DNA from: an uncultured Lachnospiraceae bacterium
GTDB lineage: Bacteria; Bacillota; Clostridia; Lachnospirales; Lachnospiraceae
Direction of reading: 5' to 3'
DNA length: 41,487 nt
Assembly (NCBI GenBank): GCA_900544685.1
Contig: UQWA01000026.1
Coordinates: 1-41,487, forward strand
The notes under the pieces were generated by a model that did no database searches, had not been told where the DNA came from, and saw nothing but the letters and a program-made list of their open reading frames with translations. Numbering within the stretch: position 1 is the first letter of the stretch; each line of letters starts with the position of its first letter. A program made the translations under genes and the position numbers. Of the stretch, positions 31,729-40,675 are shown in pieces.

Positions 31729-32217
31729 CTAATAAAACATCTGACGGTGCTTATACTGGGTCAGCTTGATTACTCCGATCAGTGGAATCCAGCCTGACAG
31801 ATAGCCCAGAACCTTTACCTCATCCGGACTGCGATTCTCAAACTTACTGTAAACTGTGGTAAAACTGGTTCCCAGACACAGGATCGTCAATAACAGTTCC
31901 AGAATGCCGCCCACTCCGTTAATTCTGGATACTACCAGTGTCAGGATCGGCCAAAAACGGAATACATCTGTGGAAATATCGGTATTGATCAGATACAGTC
32001 TGGTCTGTCCCATACCATCTCCTGTCACTTCTGCCAGTGCATAATAGCGTAAAATCGGAATCCATGCCATCCATGCATTGCTGTAGCTGCACATCTTAAA
32101 CAGCCAGTAGAACTCCAGTGACTGCCAGATATAATAGGCAATACCGAGTATACCAATACAGGATGTGATCACCAGCGAAGTAATGCCTGCAAATAAAGTT
32201 ACCAGTAATGTAATCAT
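31729..32217 (-). CDS. Small polytopic membrane protein of unknown function
   Basis: A 162-residue protein with four likely membrane helices, near residues 4-35, 45-65, 85-120 and 135-150. Motifs include WMAWIPILRYYALAEVTG and a C-terminal GWIPLIGVIKLTQYKHR. It was not recognised as a specific enzyme or transporter; WIPxLRYYALAE-like patterns occur in small Lachnospiraceae membrane proteins (DUF5684-like). It has a good RBS (GAGGAG) and its own terminator, and stands between MATE and the giant surface gene. No function is proposed. Confidence 0.7.
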   Translation of the reverse strand: MITLLVTLFAGITSLVITSCIGILGIAYYIWQSLEFYWLFKMCSYSNAWMAWIPILRYYALAEVTGDGMGQTRLYLINTDISTDVFRFWPILTLVVSRINGVGGILELLLTILCLGTSFTTVYSKFENRSPDEVKVLGYLSGWIPLIGVIKLTQYKHRQMFY

Positions 32218-32353
32218 ATCACTTACTCCTCATTTGTTTTCTTTTCAGGATCCAGATCCGGCTTTCTGTCACCGTGCCCTGAATAATTCTATTCTAACAC
32301 AGCTCCTTTCAAAAACACAGTCTTCTTTTACAGGAATCTGTATTGGTTTTAAG

Positions 32354-32404
32354 AAAAAAGATATTGCTCCGCCGCCCGCAGGCGGCTTTGCAATATCTTT
32401 TTCA
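32354..32404 (-). terminator. Terminator of the giant surface protein gene
   Basis: Minus-strand AAAAAGATATTGC, then CCGCC/GGCGG inner stem, GCAATATCTTTTTT, a strong T-tailed hairpin 33 bases after the gene's stop. The remaining bases to 32217 contain only an A/T-rich leader for the small membrane protein. Confidence 0.9.
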
Positions 32405-32436
32405 TTTTAACTCTGTTTTATTTTATCTTTTTCAGA

Positions 32437-35400
32437 TTACTGGTTTCTTTTCTTCTTTCTGTAAACAACTGCTGTGCATACTGCCAGTGCTGCCATACCA
32501 AGAAGCATCCAGTATACCATCATGTTGGTGTCATCACCTGTCTTCGCTGCAGTAGATGATTTGGCTGATCCGGAAGTATTTGAACCGCCAGAAGGTTTTG
32601 TTGTGGAGGAAGTCTCCTTTTCTGTTTCTTCTGTTTCTTCTGTCTCATCCTGGTCATCATTTGCTGCCAGTGGATTGACTATCGTTGCGCTGGTATCCGT
32701 TGCTGTTGTCGGATTGATACCATTCTTGCAGTTTTCAGAATAACTTGGTACTCCATAGCCATCCAGATGTGCGGATGCTCCGATGATTGGATTGTTATTT
32801 GCATCTAATTCCGCTACATAGTAGGTGGTGTTAGATGTATTATCCAGTTCGTCAAATACGGTGCTTCCAGATGTTGCCTTGGAGATTGTAATTGTATTGA
32901 CTGCAATCGGTGTTCCGCTGAAAGATGCGTTATCATACAGACCAACCTTGATGACTGCATCCACTCCGTTTTCAGGAGTCTTGTTTGCACTTGTGGTGAT
33001 CATCTTGGTAACTGTAATGGATCCCTGCATTTCCGCATGTCCGTCCGGTTCTGGCTCGATTGGCACTGGATCAGTCTTACTGCTGTCACCAGGCTGTGGG
33101 TTGTTCGGATCTTCACTGGTTCCTGTTGCAAATGCTGCATTGGACAGTTCATTTCCGTTCAGAGTTCCGTCACCTGCTATTACCAGGTAAGATGCCTTGA
33201 TATCCACAGATGCCTTCGGTGCCAGTGTTGCGATGGTTGCTGTACTTTCATTTACAGTATATCCGTCTCCTGCCTGAATTGTGATCTGTCCATTTGGTGA
33301 ACCAGCACTCAGGGTAGGTACATCATTTACTACGATGTTGTTCACCGTTATGTTACCGATGTTTTCTACATGAATGTTAAATTCAATGGTATCACCCACA
33401 CGGTAACCGGTTGTTTCCTTGCCATCAACGGTAATTGTGCTGCCCTGAGAAGTCACTGTCTTGGTCACCTGGATTGCAGAGGATGGTTTCACGGTTGGAT
33501 CCGTTACCGTCGCAGAATCTGTTACAGTGTCATTACCAGGAACTACTTCTTCCGCTGCCTGAATCTCAACAGGTGGTAATTCTTCTTTCGAAGCTCTGTG
33601 AGGAGTACCTACTACAATTGCGGTATTCTCTACGCTTCCTGTCAAAATATCTGACTGTGTTACTTTGTAAGATGCACTGAATTCTTTCGTTGTTGCACCC
33701 GGCACCAGTGTTCCTACATTCCAGGTGTCTCCGGTCTTCGCATCTGTGATCACTACATTATCCAGAATCATGTTACCGGTATTTGTTGCCTGGATCGCAT
33801 AAGTGATTGTTTCATCTAATGCATATCCTGTTGCATCTGCTGACTTGCTGGTAGTTGTTTTGGTAATGGCAACTGCCGGAATCGGATCTTCTGTCGGCAC
33901 TGGTACTATCGGTTTCTTAGGAACATCTGTACCAGGTTCTTTTACTGTAGCAACATTAACCAGATCTCCGCGTTCCACATCTTCCTGTGTTACTACATAG
34001 TGTGCTTTTACCACTACACTTGGATTTTCCGGTGATAAGCTTACAATTGTTGCTATATTACTATCTACTGTATAACCATCACCGTCATCAATTACTACGC
34101 CATCCATTTCTTCTACAGTAATGTTCTTTAATGTTACGTTTCCTGTATTGGTTACTGTAATATTAAATTCTACCGTATCACCAACTTTGAACTTACCATC
34201 TTTACCGGTTGCTGCTTCTGGATTTGCAATTTCTTTCTCAGCCACCATTCCAGGTGCCTGTTCATCCGTCGGAACTTCTACAGATGGTTTCTGGCTATCC
34301 AGATCCTTGCCATCTGGATCCTTTGCATTTACTGTTGCAGTATTTACCAGATCTGCATCGTCCACATCTGTCTGCTGTACTGTGTATTTTGCATATACTG
34401 TCATAATTGCTTTCGGTGCCAGTGTCTCAATGGTTGCTACATTGTTAGCTACTGTGTAACCTGTTCCATCTTCAATAATTGCGCCTTCCAAATCTTCACC
34501 AACCGTTACATTGTTCAGCGTTACATTTCCAGTGTTCTCTACAATAATCTTGAATGATACTATATCGCCCACTCCAAATGTGGCATTCTGCTGTTCTTCT
34601 GTAATTACTTTGGTTGCTTTAAATGCTGATTTTGCTTCTTCTACTGTTGCATCATCTTCGCCATCGAAAGATTTTCCATTAGTGAAGCTTGCTGTTGCAG
34701 TATTATGGAAGTTCTGTTCCAGAATATCCTGTTCTCTTACAACATACTTTGCTGTTGTTGTAACCTCTGCACCTGGTTTTACATTTTCAAATACAGATTC
34801 TCCAGTGATGGTTACACCTTCCTGTTCTGTAATGGTGATAGTCTTCACATCATCGTAAATATTCTTTACTCTGATTGTGAATGTAATAGTTTCACCAAGA
34901 GCAAATTCGTTGCCTTCATGAGTCTTAGTAATTACCTTACTTTGATCTACATCATCATCTGTCACAGTCAGGGTTCCTTCTGTCTTAGTAATTGTGTAGT
35001 TCTTAGCCTTGGTATTTTTCTTTAACTCATAAGAGAACTTGTTGTTGCTGCTTCCTACCAGTGTCTGAGTTCCATCGAAAGTATAAGTTGCGCCTTCTCC
35101 GTCTACCCAGCCTTCTTCTACAAGAAGTTTGTTCTCATTGAGAGTTATACCAAGTTTTGGTGCATCCGCATTTACAAGAGCCGTACCGTCGTAAGTCTTC
35201 TCAAGAGTTGCACTTGTTAAGGTGACTGGTCTTGGATTGATGGTTAGATCATTCGGTGTGTACTCAATCACATAGTTGCCTGCCTTGAATCCGCTTCCCT
35301 CATTGTCCGCAAGCGCTACCGTGTTCTGCTGGATTCCGTAGTCTCCTACGTCCTCTCCTGCTTCCCTGCTCAGCTCGCCTGTGAAGGACGGCACTTCCTC

Positions 35401-38400
35401 TTTTACCCCGTTTCCGTTTGTATAGGTCAGGGCTGGGTCTGCTTCTCCATAAGTCTTGGTCTTTGCTTCTGCTGTCACCGTGATCGTTGCCGGGTTTACT
35501 TTCAGTGTATAGCTTCCGGTTGCTGTCACGTAGTTCGGGTTCTCTGCCTTTACGTTTACTGTGATCTCGCTTACATCCGTTACCTTCGGTACCTCTGTGC
35601 TCCAGGTCTCTCCTCCGTCTGTGCTGTAGGAAATTGTGGTTCCTTTTGTCACATTGGTGGTCGCTGCATCTCCGTGGCTCTCTCCGTCATAAGTTCCCTC
35701 ATAACTGGTTCCTGCTACGGTCAGTTCTCCGTTCGCACTGATGGTCAGTTTGTTCGGTGTGTAGGCAATCACATAGTTGCCTGCCTTGAATCCGCTTCCC
35801 TCATTGTCCGCAAGCGCTACCGTGTTCTGCTGGATTCCGTAGTCTCCTACGTCCTCTCCTGCTTCCCTGCTCAGCTCGCCTGTGAAGGACGGCACTTCCT
35901 CTTTTACCCCGTTTCCGTTTGTATAGGTCAGGGCTGGGTCTGCTTCTCCATAAGTCTTGGTCTTTGCTTCTGCTGTCACCGTGATCGTTGCCGGGTTTAC
36001 TTTCAGTGTATAGCTTCCGGTTGCTGTCACGTAGTTCGGGTTCTCTGCCTTTACGTTTACTGTGATCTCGCTTACATCCGTTACCTTCGGTACCTCTGTG
36101 CTCCAGGTCTCTCCTCCGTCTGTGCTGTAGGAAATTGTGGTTCCTTTTGTCACATTGGTGTCCGCTGCATCTCCGTGGCTCTCTCCGTCATAAGTTCCCT
36201 CATAGCTGGTTCCTGCTACGGTCAGTTCTCCGTTCGCACTGATGGTCAGGGTTCCTGGCTTATACGTCACGGTATAATTGCCCTGGTCTGATTCTCCGCT
36301 TGCTGTGATAGCATAGTCTCCTACATTCTCGCCAGGTTCACGGCTCAGTGTATATTCCACCTTATCTGTTCCATACAGTCCGCTTACGTCTGCTGTCAGT
36401 TTCGGGTCTGCTTCGCCAAACATCTTGTTCTTGTTGTTTGCTGTTACCGTTGCAGATGCAGGCGTAATCCTATAGGTTCTGGTGACACTTCCACTGTAGT
36501 TGCCTTTTCCCGTAATCGTTACGTTAATGGTCTTTACGTCTACAAAGTTTTCTGTGTCATAGCTTACCGTGTAGTCGGTTTCTTCTGTCAGCTTATTTCC
36601 CTCTTTGTCTGTGACAGTCGGTGTCCATTTGTGCTGATTTCCGTTATACACTACATCCACAGGATAGTTTACTTCTGCATTATCCTCTTGACTGATATCT
36701 TTTGCTGTAATAGTAATATATCCGTCTGTGACAGCAAATGTAACATTAAAATTATTGTTTACATTTGTAAAGCTGTCTTTGCTTAATCCCATATACGTAG
36801 TTCCAACATCTGTTCTGCTTGCAATCGCATTTTCCTGTGTCGGACCATTTACCATATCGGTTACACTATATAATGTATTATCAGATGAAATACTGTAACC
36901 GTTTACAGACTGAACTGAACCATTATAAACTCGGTTATCGTTATTACCTATAACAGAGACTGTTACTTCTATTGGTGTGATTTTCAATGTAACTGTTTTT
37001 TCAAGCTGTCTGTAACCTGCTTTTCTGGCAATCACAATTACATTTTTTTCTCCGACACTACTGATTGCTACACTAGTCACGTCTGTGTATTCTGTACCAT
37101 CTACTTTATAAGTAAATGTATAGCCATCTACACCTTCAACACTTACATTGCTTACCGTATGTGACTGTCCATCATATGCCCATGTTCCACCAACAGCACT
37201 TAACTTAGCCCACTGTGCTGTAAGTGTATTACCTGGTGTTGCTTTTGTATCCACATGAAGGGCTGCACCTGCATCTGCTACAGCCGGTTTTCCATCTGAA
37301 TTCGTATAACTCCAGCCTACAAATGTATATCCATCTGGTGCTGTAAATTTAAGTTCTTTTGGTGTTTTGGTCACTATTTCAGCATTATTTGCTGCATCGA
37401 ATGACTGTGATGTTCCACTTCCAATACCAGGCTGATAGAAAACTGTTGTTTTTTCTTCTTTTCCCCATTGTGCAGTGAATGTCACATCGCCTTTCATAAG
37501 ATATACATCACCTGGATAATATACCCTATTATCTGTATCAGACAGCCATCCCTGGAAATAGGAGTCAGCATCCGGAGCTGTAAGACTTGCTGCGCTCTTC
37601 ACTTCAGCCTGTGCGTCTTCTGTATATTCAAACTCATCCATCACAGTTCCGGTACCTGTTCCTGCCTTATAGCTTACCTTGAATGTCTCATCGGAAGTCC
37701 AATATGGTACAAGTGCAATGTCGCCATGAATTTCCGTGTCAGGATTGTATAAAGATGTTCTCTGACCATTTTCATAGAGATACCATCCGCGGAATGTATG
37801 ACCATCCGGGGCTGTTACAGACAACTCATCACTTGATAATTTACTTCCGAGAACCTTCTCGTAAACATTCGGCTCATCAGATGCATCTATTGTACTATAC
37901 ACCGTTATGTTAAATGTCGGTGCAACCCATTTAGCATAAACTGTGACATTTTTTGCAGGCATAATTCTTCCTGCAAATGTATACTGATTTCCCTCACCTT
38001 CCGGGTTATCATACCATCCTGCAAAAACATAACTTTCTTTTCCTGCAGGTGGTGCTAATTCTTTACTACAAGAAACACCAGTAAGAGACTGTTCAAAATA
38101 TTTGCTTATCTGATCCGCTTTTGTTCCTTCATTGATAAAGATAATGTCATACTGATTACGATTGTAATAAAATTTCGCGCCATCCCAGGATGCATTATTT
38201 CTAGGACTCAGACTTGTATTACATGTGTAACCTTCTATATCATACCGGTCTTCATCTGTAACATGATAACCTGATCCATATGATCTGTCTGTGTGATGTA
38301 ATTTATACTGTTTTCCGTTCTTTGTAATCGTTCCTGTCTCACCAGGCAGTACCTCTACATAATAACCAGCGGATGATGTTCTTCCACTATTATTTGCTTC

Positions 38401-40443
38401 ATAAAATGTTGCTCCTCCTGCCGGCATTGTGAACAAATGTGTCTGGTATGTGCTTCCACCATAAGATGTACGCCAGTTATATCCAGGCCATTCGCTCTCA
38501 ATATTAGCACCATACTTTGCAGTAATCCGAAGATCTGTATATTCATACCTTCGACCATACATAAATTTTACATCATATGTATTTCGATTAATATATACAT
38601 TCACCACAGTAGATCCATCGCCTGCAATTGTCTGTTGCTTAATGCTCTGAAGAGTAAATCCTGCCGGAACCTTTCCATTCCATCCGGATACATTTGTCTC
38701 TTCTCCTGTTTTACCTCTTCCAGTTACTGCAGCAGCATAACTGTACTGTTCCATATCCCTTTTATCTGCAGCGAGATATGAATTCTCATAATTGGCATTT
38801 TCCATCCAGTACATAATAAGGTAATTGGTATCTTTTGCTTCCCATACTGCATAAAGCGTAATATTCTCTGTCAGTTTTTCTCCAAATCTATATTCGGATC
38901 CATTTTCTGTTAAAGACCAATATTTAAAAGTATATCCTGGTTTAGCAGGAATACTCGGTGCTGTTGTATTCTCTGTTGGCAGTATAAATACCGGTGCTGT
39001 ATAACTTCCACCATTACTCTGGTAGGTAATATAATATCCATTTTCAACCTTTGGATATAATACAACATCTTCATCTCCTAAAGTAACTGTTTCGACTTTT
39101 TTTGTTAACCCTTCGTCTTCATACCATCCTGTGATACCCTGAGTTCCGGAAACTGGGAAAGTCACATCTGATGTTGAAATCACATCCCCGGTTTTACCCT
39201 CTTTTGTACATATTACGATGCCAGAACTATTTTTAAAGAATACATAATACGCATCTTCATATTCTGCTACAACTTTAACGGTTCCTGTTTCACTAACAGA
39301 AGCTGGTGTTGAGAAAGTGATCGGTGTTGATGTTCCTTCAATAAACCATCCCGTAAAATATTGTCCGTCATGTTCCGGTGCTGCAGGTTCTACCAGACTT
39401 TCCCCATTTTTTACACTCTGACTGCTAATCAGATTTGTGCCATCATAAAATTCATAAGTTGCAATTGCAGGCGTGTTTTCACCGGTAATTACATAAATCG
39501 AAAAGTGGTCTGTTTCAAAGCTTGCACTATTCCCATTTGCAGCATCTGCGATTTTATTAGCAGACGCACCGTCTACGTGATAAACAGCATTTTCTTCGCC
39601 ATCTACTCCTGCATTTCTGATAGATACCTTTACGCTGTCATCCGGCTGAATTACCACACCATCCGGTCCGATAATGGTAATATCATATGCTTTATAATTG
39701 TTCAGTTCTTTTCCTTCTGCTTCAATCGTATTTTCCAGAATAGTTTCAATTGCTCTTGACTCAATTACAATAGCATTTACAGAAGATCCTTCTGGAAGAG
39801 CGCCTTCCGGAGCATTCACTGTAATTCTTGCTCCATCTGCTGCGGTTATAGTAAGTTTCTGAGCAGGTTTGCTTATTTCTGATTCTTCCGATAATTTCGT
39901 CTCACTCTCTGTTTCGCTCTCAGACTCACTTTCTGTCTCGATTTCTGTGGATGTTTCAGTCTGTGCTTCTGTTTCCACTTCTACCGTTGTGATATCCACG
40001 GTTGTATTATCTGTCTGGATGCCTTCGATTATGTAAGATCCATTTTCTGTAGTACGTGCATTGATGCTCTTATCAACCAGAACGCTTTCGATCTGGTAGC
40101 CGTTCTCCACTGCCACGTCGAAAACGATCTTTCCATCTTTTGCATAGGCTGTGGATTCTACGGTTGTGCCGTCTACTACCACATGAGCATGCCCGTTGGT
40201 GGAAAACGTAACCACATTCTTTCGTATCTCCGTCCCATCCTCATTGGTCTCAGAGGCTTCTGTCTCTTGTGCCTCTGTTTCCACGGTAGTTTCACTTTCT
40301 TCCACCGTTGTCTGACTCTTGTCACTGTTCTTGTAGCCACCGACAATAGTCGCCGCCAGAACATTCATAGATGAACTTGTAAAGATCATTGTGAATGCAA
40401 GTAATAAAGCCAGATATCTTCTTACTCTTTCCCTTTCTCTCAT
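32437..40443 (-). CDS. Giant cell-wall-anchored repeat protein (2668 residues)
   Basis: Exported surface protein, probably an adhesin or stalk. Signal peptide 1-31. Then acidic T/E/S-rich stretches (45-70, 150-190) and a ZU5-like region near 195-320. Residues about 330-1130 hold several Listeria-Bacteroides repeats (GYTFKYWSLTENGSEYRFG, ITLYAVWEAK; more YxFxGW...AKW units). About 1130-1735 are Ig-like/MBG repeats, two nearly identical (167 residues each). Residues about 1835-2450 carry five DUF11-like/DUF7507 repeats (VGDTVEFNITVTNTGNVTLKNITV). About 2475-2590 a SpaA/CnaB-like domain. The C-terminus is TAAKTGDD, hydrophobic helix, RKKKRNQ: a sortase signal of variant form (Thr2635). No sortase gene is in the window. 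RBS GGAAGGAACGGGAAG precedes the ATG. Confidence 0.9.
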   Translation of the reverse strand: MRERERVRRYLALLLAFTMIFTSSSMNVLAATIVGGYKNSDKSQTTVEESETTVETEAQETEASETNEDGTEIRKNVVTFSTNGHAHVVVDGTTVESTAYAKDGKIVFDVAVENGYQIESVLVDKSINARTTENGSYIIEGIQTDNTTVDITTVEVETEAQTETSTEIETESESESETESETKLSEESEISKPAQKLTITAADGARITVNAPEGALPEGSSVNAIVIESRAIETILENTIEAEGKELNNYKAYDITIIGPDGVVIQPDDSVKVSIRNAGVDGEENAVYHVDGASANKIADAANGNSASFETDHFSIYVITGENTPAIATYEFYDGTNLISSQSVKNGESLVEPAAPEHDGQYFTGWFIEGTSTPITFSTPASVSETGTVKVVAEYEDAYYVFFKNSSGIVICTKEGKTGDVISTSDVTFPVSGTQGITGWYEDEGLTKKVETVTLGDEDVVLYPKVENGYYITYQSNGGSYTAPVFILPTENTTAPSIPAKPGYTFKYWSLTENGSEYRFGEKLTENITLYAVWEAKDTNYLIMYWMENANYENSYLAADKRDMEQYSYAAAVTGRGKTGEETNVSGWNGKVPAGFTLQSIKQQTIAGDGSTVVNVYINRNTYDVKFMYGRRYEYTDLRITAKYGANIESEWPGYNWRTSYGGSTYQTHLFTMPAGGATFYEANNSGRTSSAGYYVEVLPGETGTITKNGKQYKLHHTDRSYGSGYHVTDEDRYDIEGYTCNTSLSPRNNASWDGAKFYYNRNQYDIIFINEGTKADQISKYFEQSLTGVSCSKELAPPAGKESYVFAGWYDNPEGEGNQYTFAGRIMPAKNVTVYAKWVAPTFNITVYSTIDASDEPNVYEKVLGSKLSSDELSVTAPDGHTFRGWYLYENGQRTSLYNPDTEIHGDIALVPYWTSDETFKVSYKAGTGTGTVMDEFEYTEDAQAEVKSAASLTAPDADSYFQGWLSDTDNRVYYPGDVYLMKGDVTFTAQWGKEEKTTVFYQPGIGSGTSQSFDAANNAEIVTKTPKELKFTAPDGYTFVGWSYTNSDGKPAVADAGAALHVDTKATPGNTLTAQWAKLSAVGGTWAYDGQSHTVSNVSVEGVDGYTFTYKVDGTEYTDVTSVAISSVGEKNVIVIARKAGYRQLEKTVTLKITPIEVTVSVIGNNDNRVYNGSVQSVNGYSISSDNTLYSVTDMVNGPTQENAIASRTDVGTTYMGLSKDSFTNVNNNFNVTFAVTDGYITITAKDISQEDNAEVNYPVDVVYNGNQHKWTPTVTDKEGNKLTEETDYTVSYDTENFVDVKTINVTITGKGNYSGSVTRTYRITPASATVTANNKNKMFGEADPKLTADVSGLYGTDKVEYTLSREPGENVGDYAITASGESDQGNYTVTYKPGTLTISANGELTVAGTSYEGTYDGESHGDAADTNVTKGTTISYSTDGGETWSTEVPKVTDVSEITVNVKAENPNYVTATGSYTLKVNPATITVTAEAKTKTYGEADPALTYTNGNGVKEEVPSFTGELSREAGEDVGDYGIQQNTVALADNEGSGFKAGNYVIAYTPNKLTISANGELTVAGTSYEGTYDGESHGDAATTNVTKGTTISYSTDGGETWSTEVPKVTDVSEITVNVKAENPNYVTATGSYTLKVNPATITVTAEAKTKTYGEADPALTYTNGNGVKEEVPSFTGELSREAGEDVGDYGIQQNTVALADNEGSGFKAGNYVIEYTPNDLTINPRPVTLTSATLEKTYDGTALVNADAPKLGITLNENKLLVEEGWVDGEGATYTFDGTQTLVGSSNNKFSYELKKNTKAKNYTITKTEGTLTVTDDDVDQSKVITKTHEGNEFALGETITFTIRVKNIYDDVKTITITEQEGVTITGESVFENVKPGAEVTTTAKYVVREQDILEQNFHNTATASFTNGKSFDGEDDATVEEAKSAFKATKVITEEQQNATFGVGDIVSFKIIVENTGNVTLNNVTVGEDLEGAIIEDGTGYTVANNVATIETLAPKAIMTVYAKYTVQQTDVDDADLVNTATVNAKDPDGKDLDSQKPSVEVPTDEQAPGMVAEKEIANPEAATGKDGKFKVGDTVEFNITVTNTGNVTLKNITVEEMDGVVIDDGDGYTVDSNIATIVSLSPENPSVVVKAHYVVTQEDVERGDLVNVATVKEPGTDVPKKPIVPVPTEDPIPAVAITKTTTSKSADATGYALDETITYAIQATNTGNMILDNVVITDAKTGDTWNVGTLVPGATTKEFSASYKVTQSDILTGSVENTAIVVGTPHRASKEELPPVEIQAAEEVVPGNDTVTDSATVTDPTVKPSSAIQVTKTVTSQGSTITVDGKETTGYRVGDTIEFNIHVENIGNITVNNIVVNDVPTLSAGSPNGQITIQAGDGYTVNESTATIATLAPKASVDIKASYLVIAGDGTLNGNELSNAAFATGTSEDPNNPQPGDSSKTDPVPIEPEPDGHAEMQGSITVTKMITTSANKTPENGVDAVIKVGLYDNASFSGTPIAVNTITISKATSGSTVFDELDNTSNTTYYVAELDANNNPIIGASAHLDGYGVPSYSENCKNGINPTTATDTSATIVNPLAANDDQDETEETEETEKETSSTTKPSGGSNTSGSAKSSTAAKTGDDTNMMVYWMLLGMAALAVCTAVVYRKKKRNQ
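35252..35749 (-). repeat. Internal tandem duplication, copy nearer the C-terminus
   Basis: Almost identical to the stretch at 35753-36250 with an offset of exactly 501 bp. Only a few differing bases were found by eye, mainly at the edges (for example GGTCGC versus TGTCCGC and ATAACTGG versus ATAGCTGG), so the duplication or gene conversion is recent. Each unit encodes 167 residues with YDGESHG, SYSTDGGETWS and KTYGEADP motifs of an MBG-type repeat. Confidence 0.93.
35753..36250 (-). repeat. Internal tandem duplication, copy nearer the N-terminus
   Basis: Partner of the 35252-35749 copy; both stay in frame. Encodes residues about 1398-1563 of the surface protein. The next copies on both sides are more diverged, so only this pair has been freshly amplified or homogenised. 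Confidence 0.93.
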
Positions 40444-40496
40444 CTTCCCGTTCCTTCCTTTCTATGATTTTCTACTACTCAATGATAATATTTCCC

Positions 40497-40568
40497 TTAT
40501 TCAAGAATGCCTCGGCATTCTTGTTGCTCGCCACCTACAGAAGTGGGGGTCATTTCACATCTGATATA
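40497..40568. repeat. Dispersed stem-loop repeat, short copy in the giant gene's leader
   Basis: On the minus strand it reads TATATCAGATGTGA, AATGACCCCCACTTCTG, TAGGTGGCGAGCAAC then AAGAATGCCGAGGCATTC. These match the two outer parts of the 20889-21072 repeat, with about 100 bases of the middle absent. It lies 54-125 bases upstream of the giant gene's ATG, so probably in its 5' leader or promoter. The rest of 40444-40675 holds no gene. Confidence 0.75.
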
Positions 40569-40617
40569 TTTATTGTATCAGTTTTCTTATTTCGTCATCT
40601 ATTTCGCGTTTCCTGAT

Positions 40618-40656
40618 ATGAAAAAAGAAATCAACCTCTGCTGATTTCTTTTTTCA
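40618..40656 (-). terminator. Terminator of the right-edge gene
   Basis: GAAAAAAGAAATCA and TGATTTCTTTTTTC form a strong stem with a T-tract, 20 bases after the stop of the partial gene. Confidence 0.88.
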
Positions 40657-40675
40657 CTTTATACATTTCCTATCC

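Noticed and set aside
35674..36291. Plus-strand open frame of 205 codons inside the giant gene
   Set aside because: Complement of the duplicated MBG repeats; Cys/Arg/His-rich without any known motif and no RBS.
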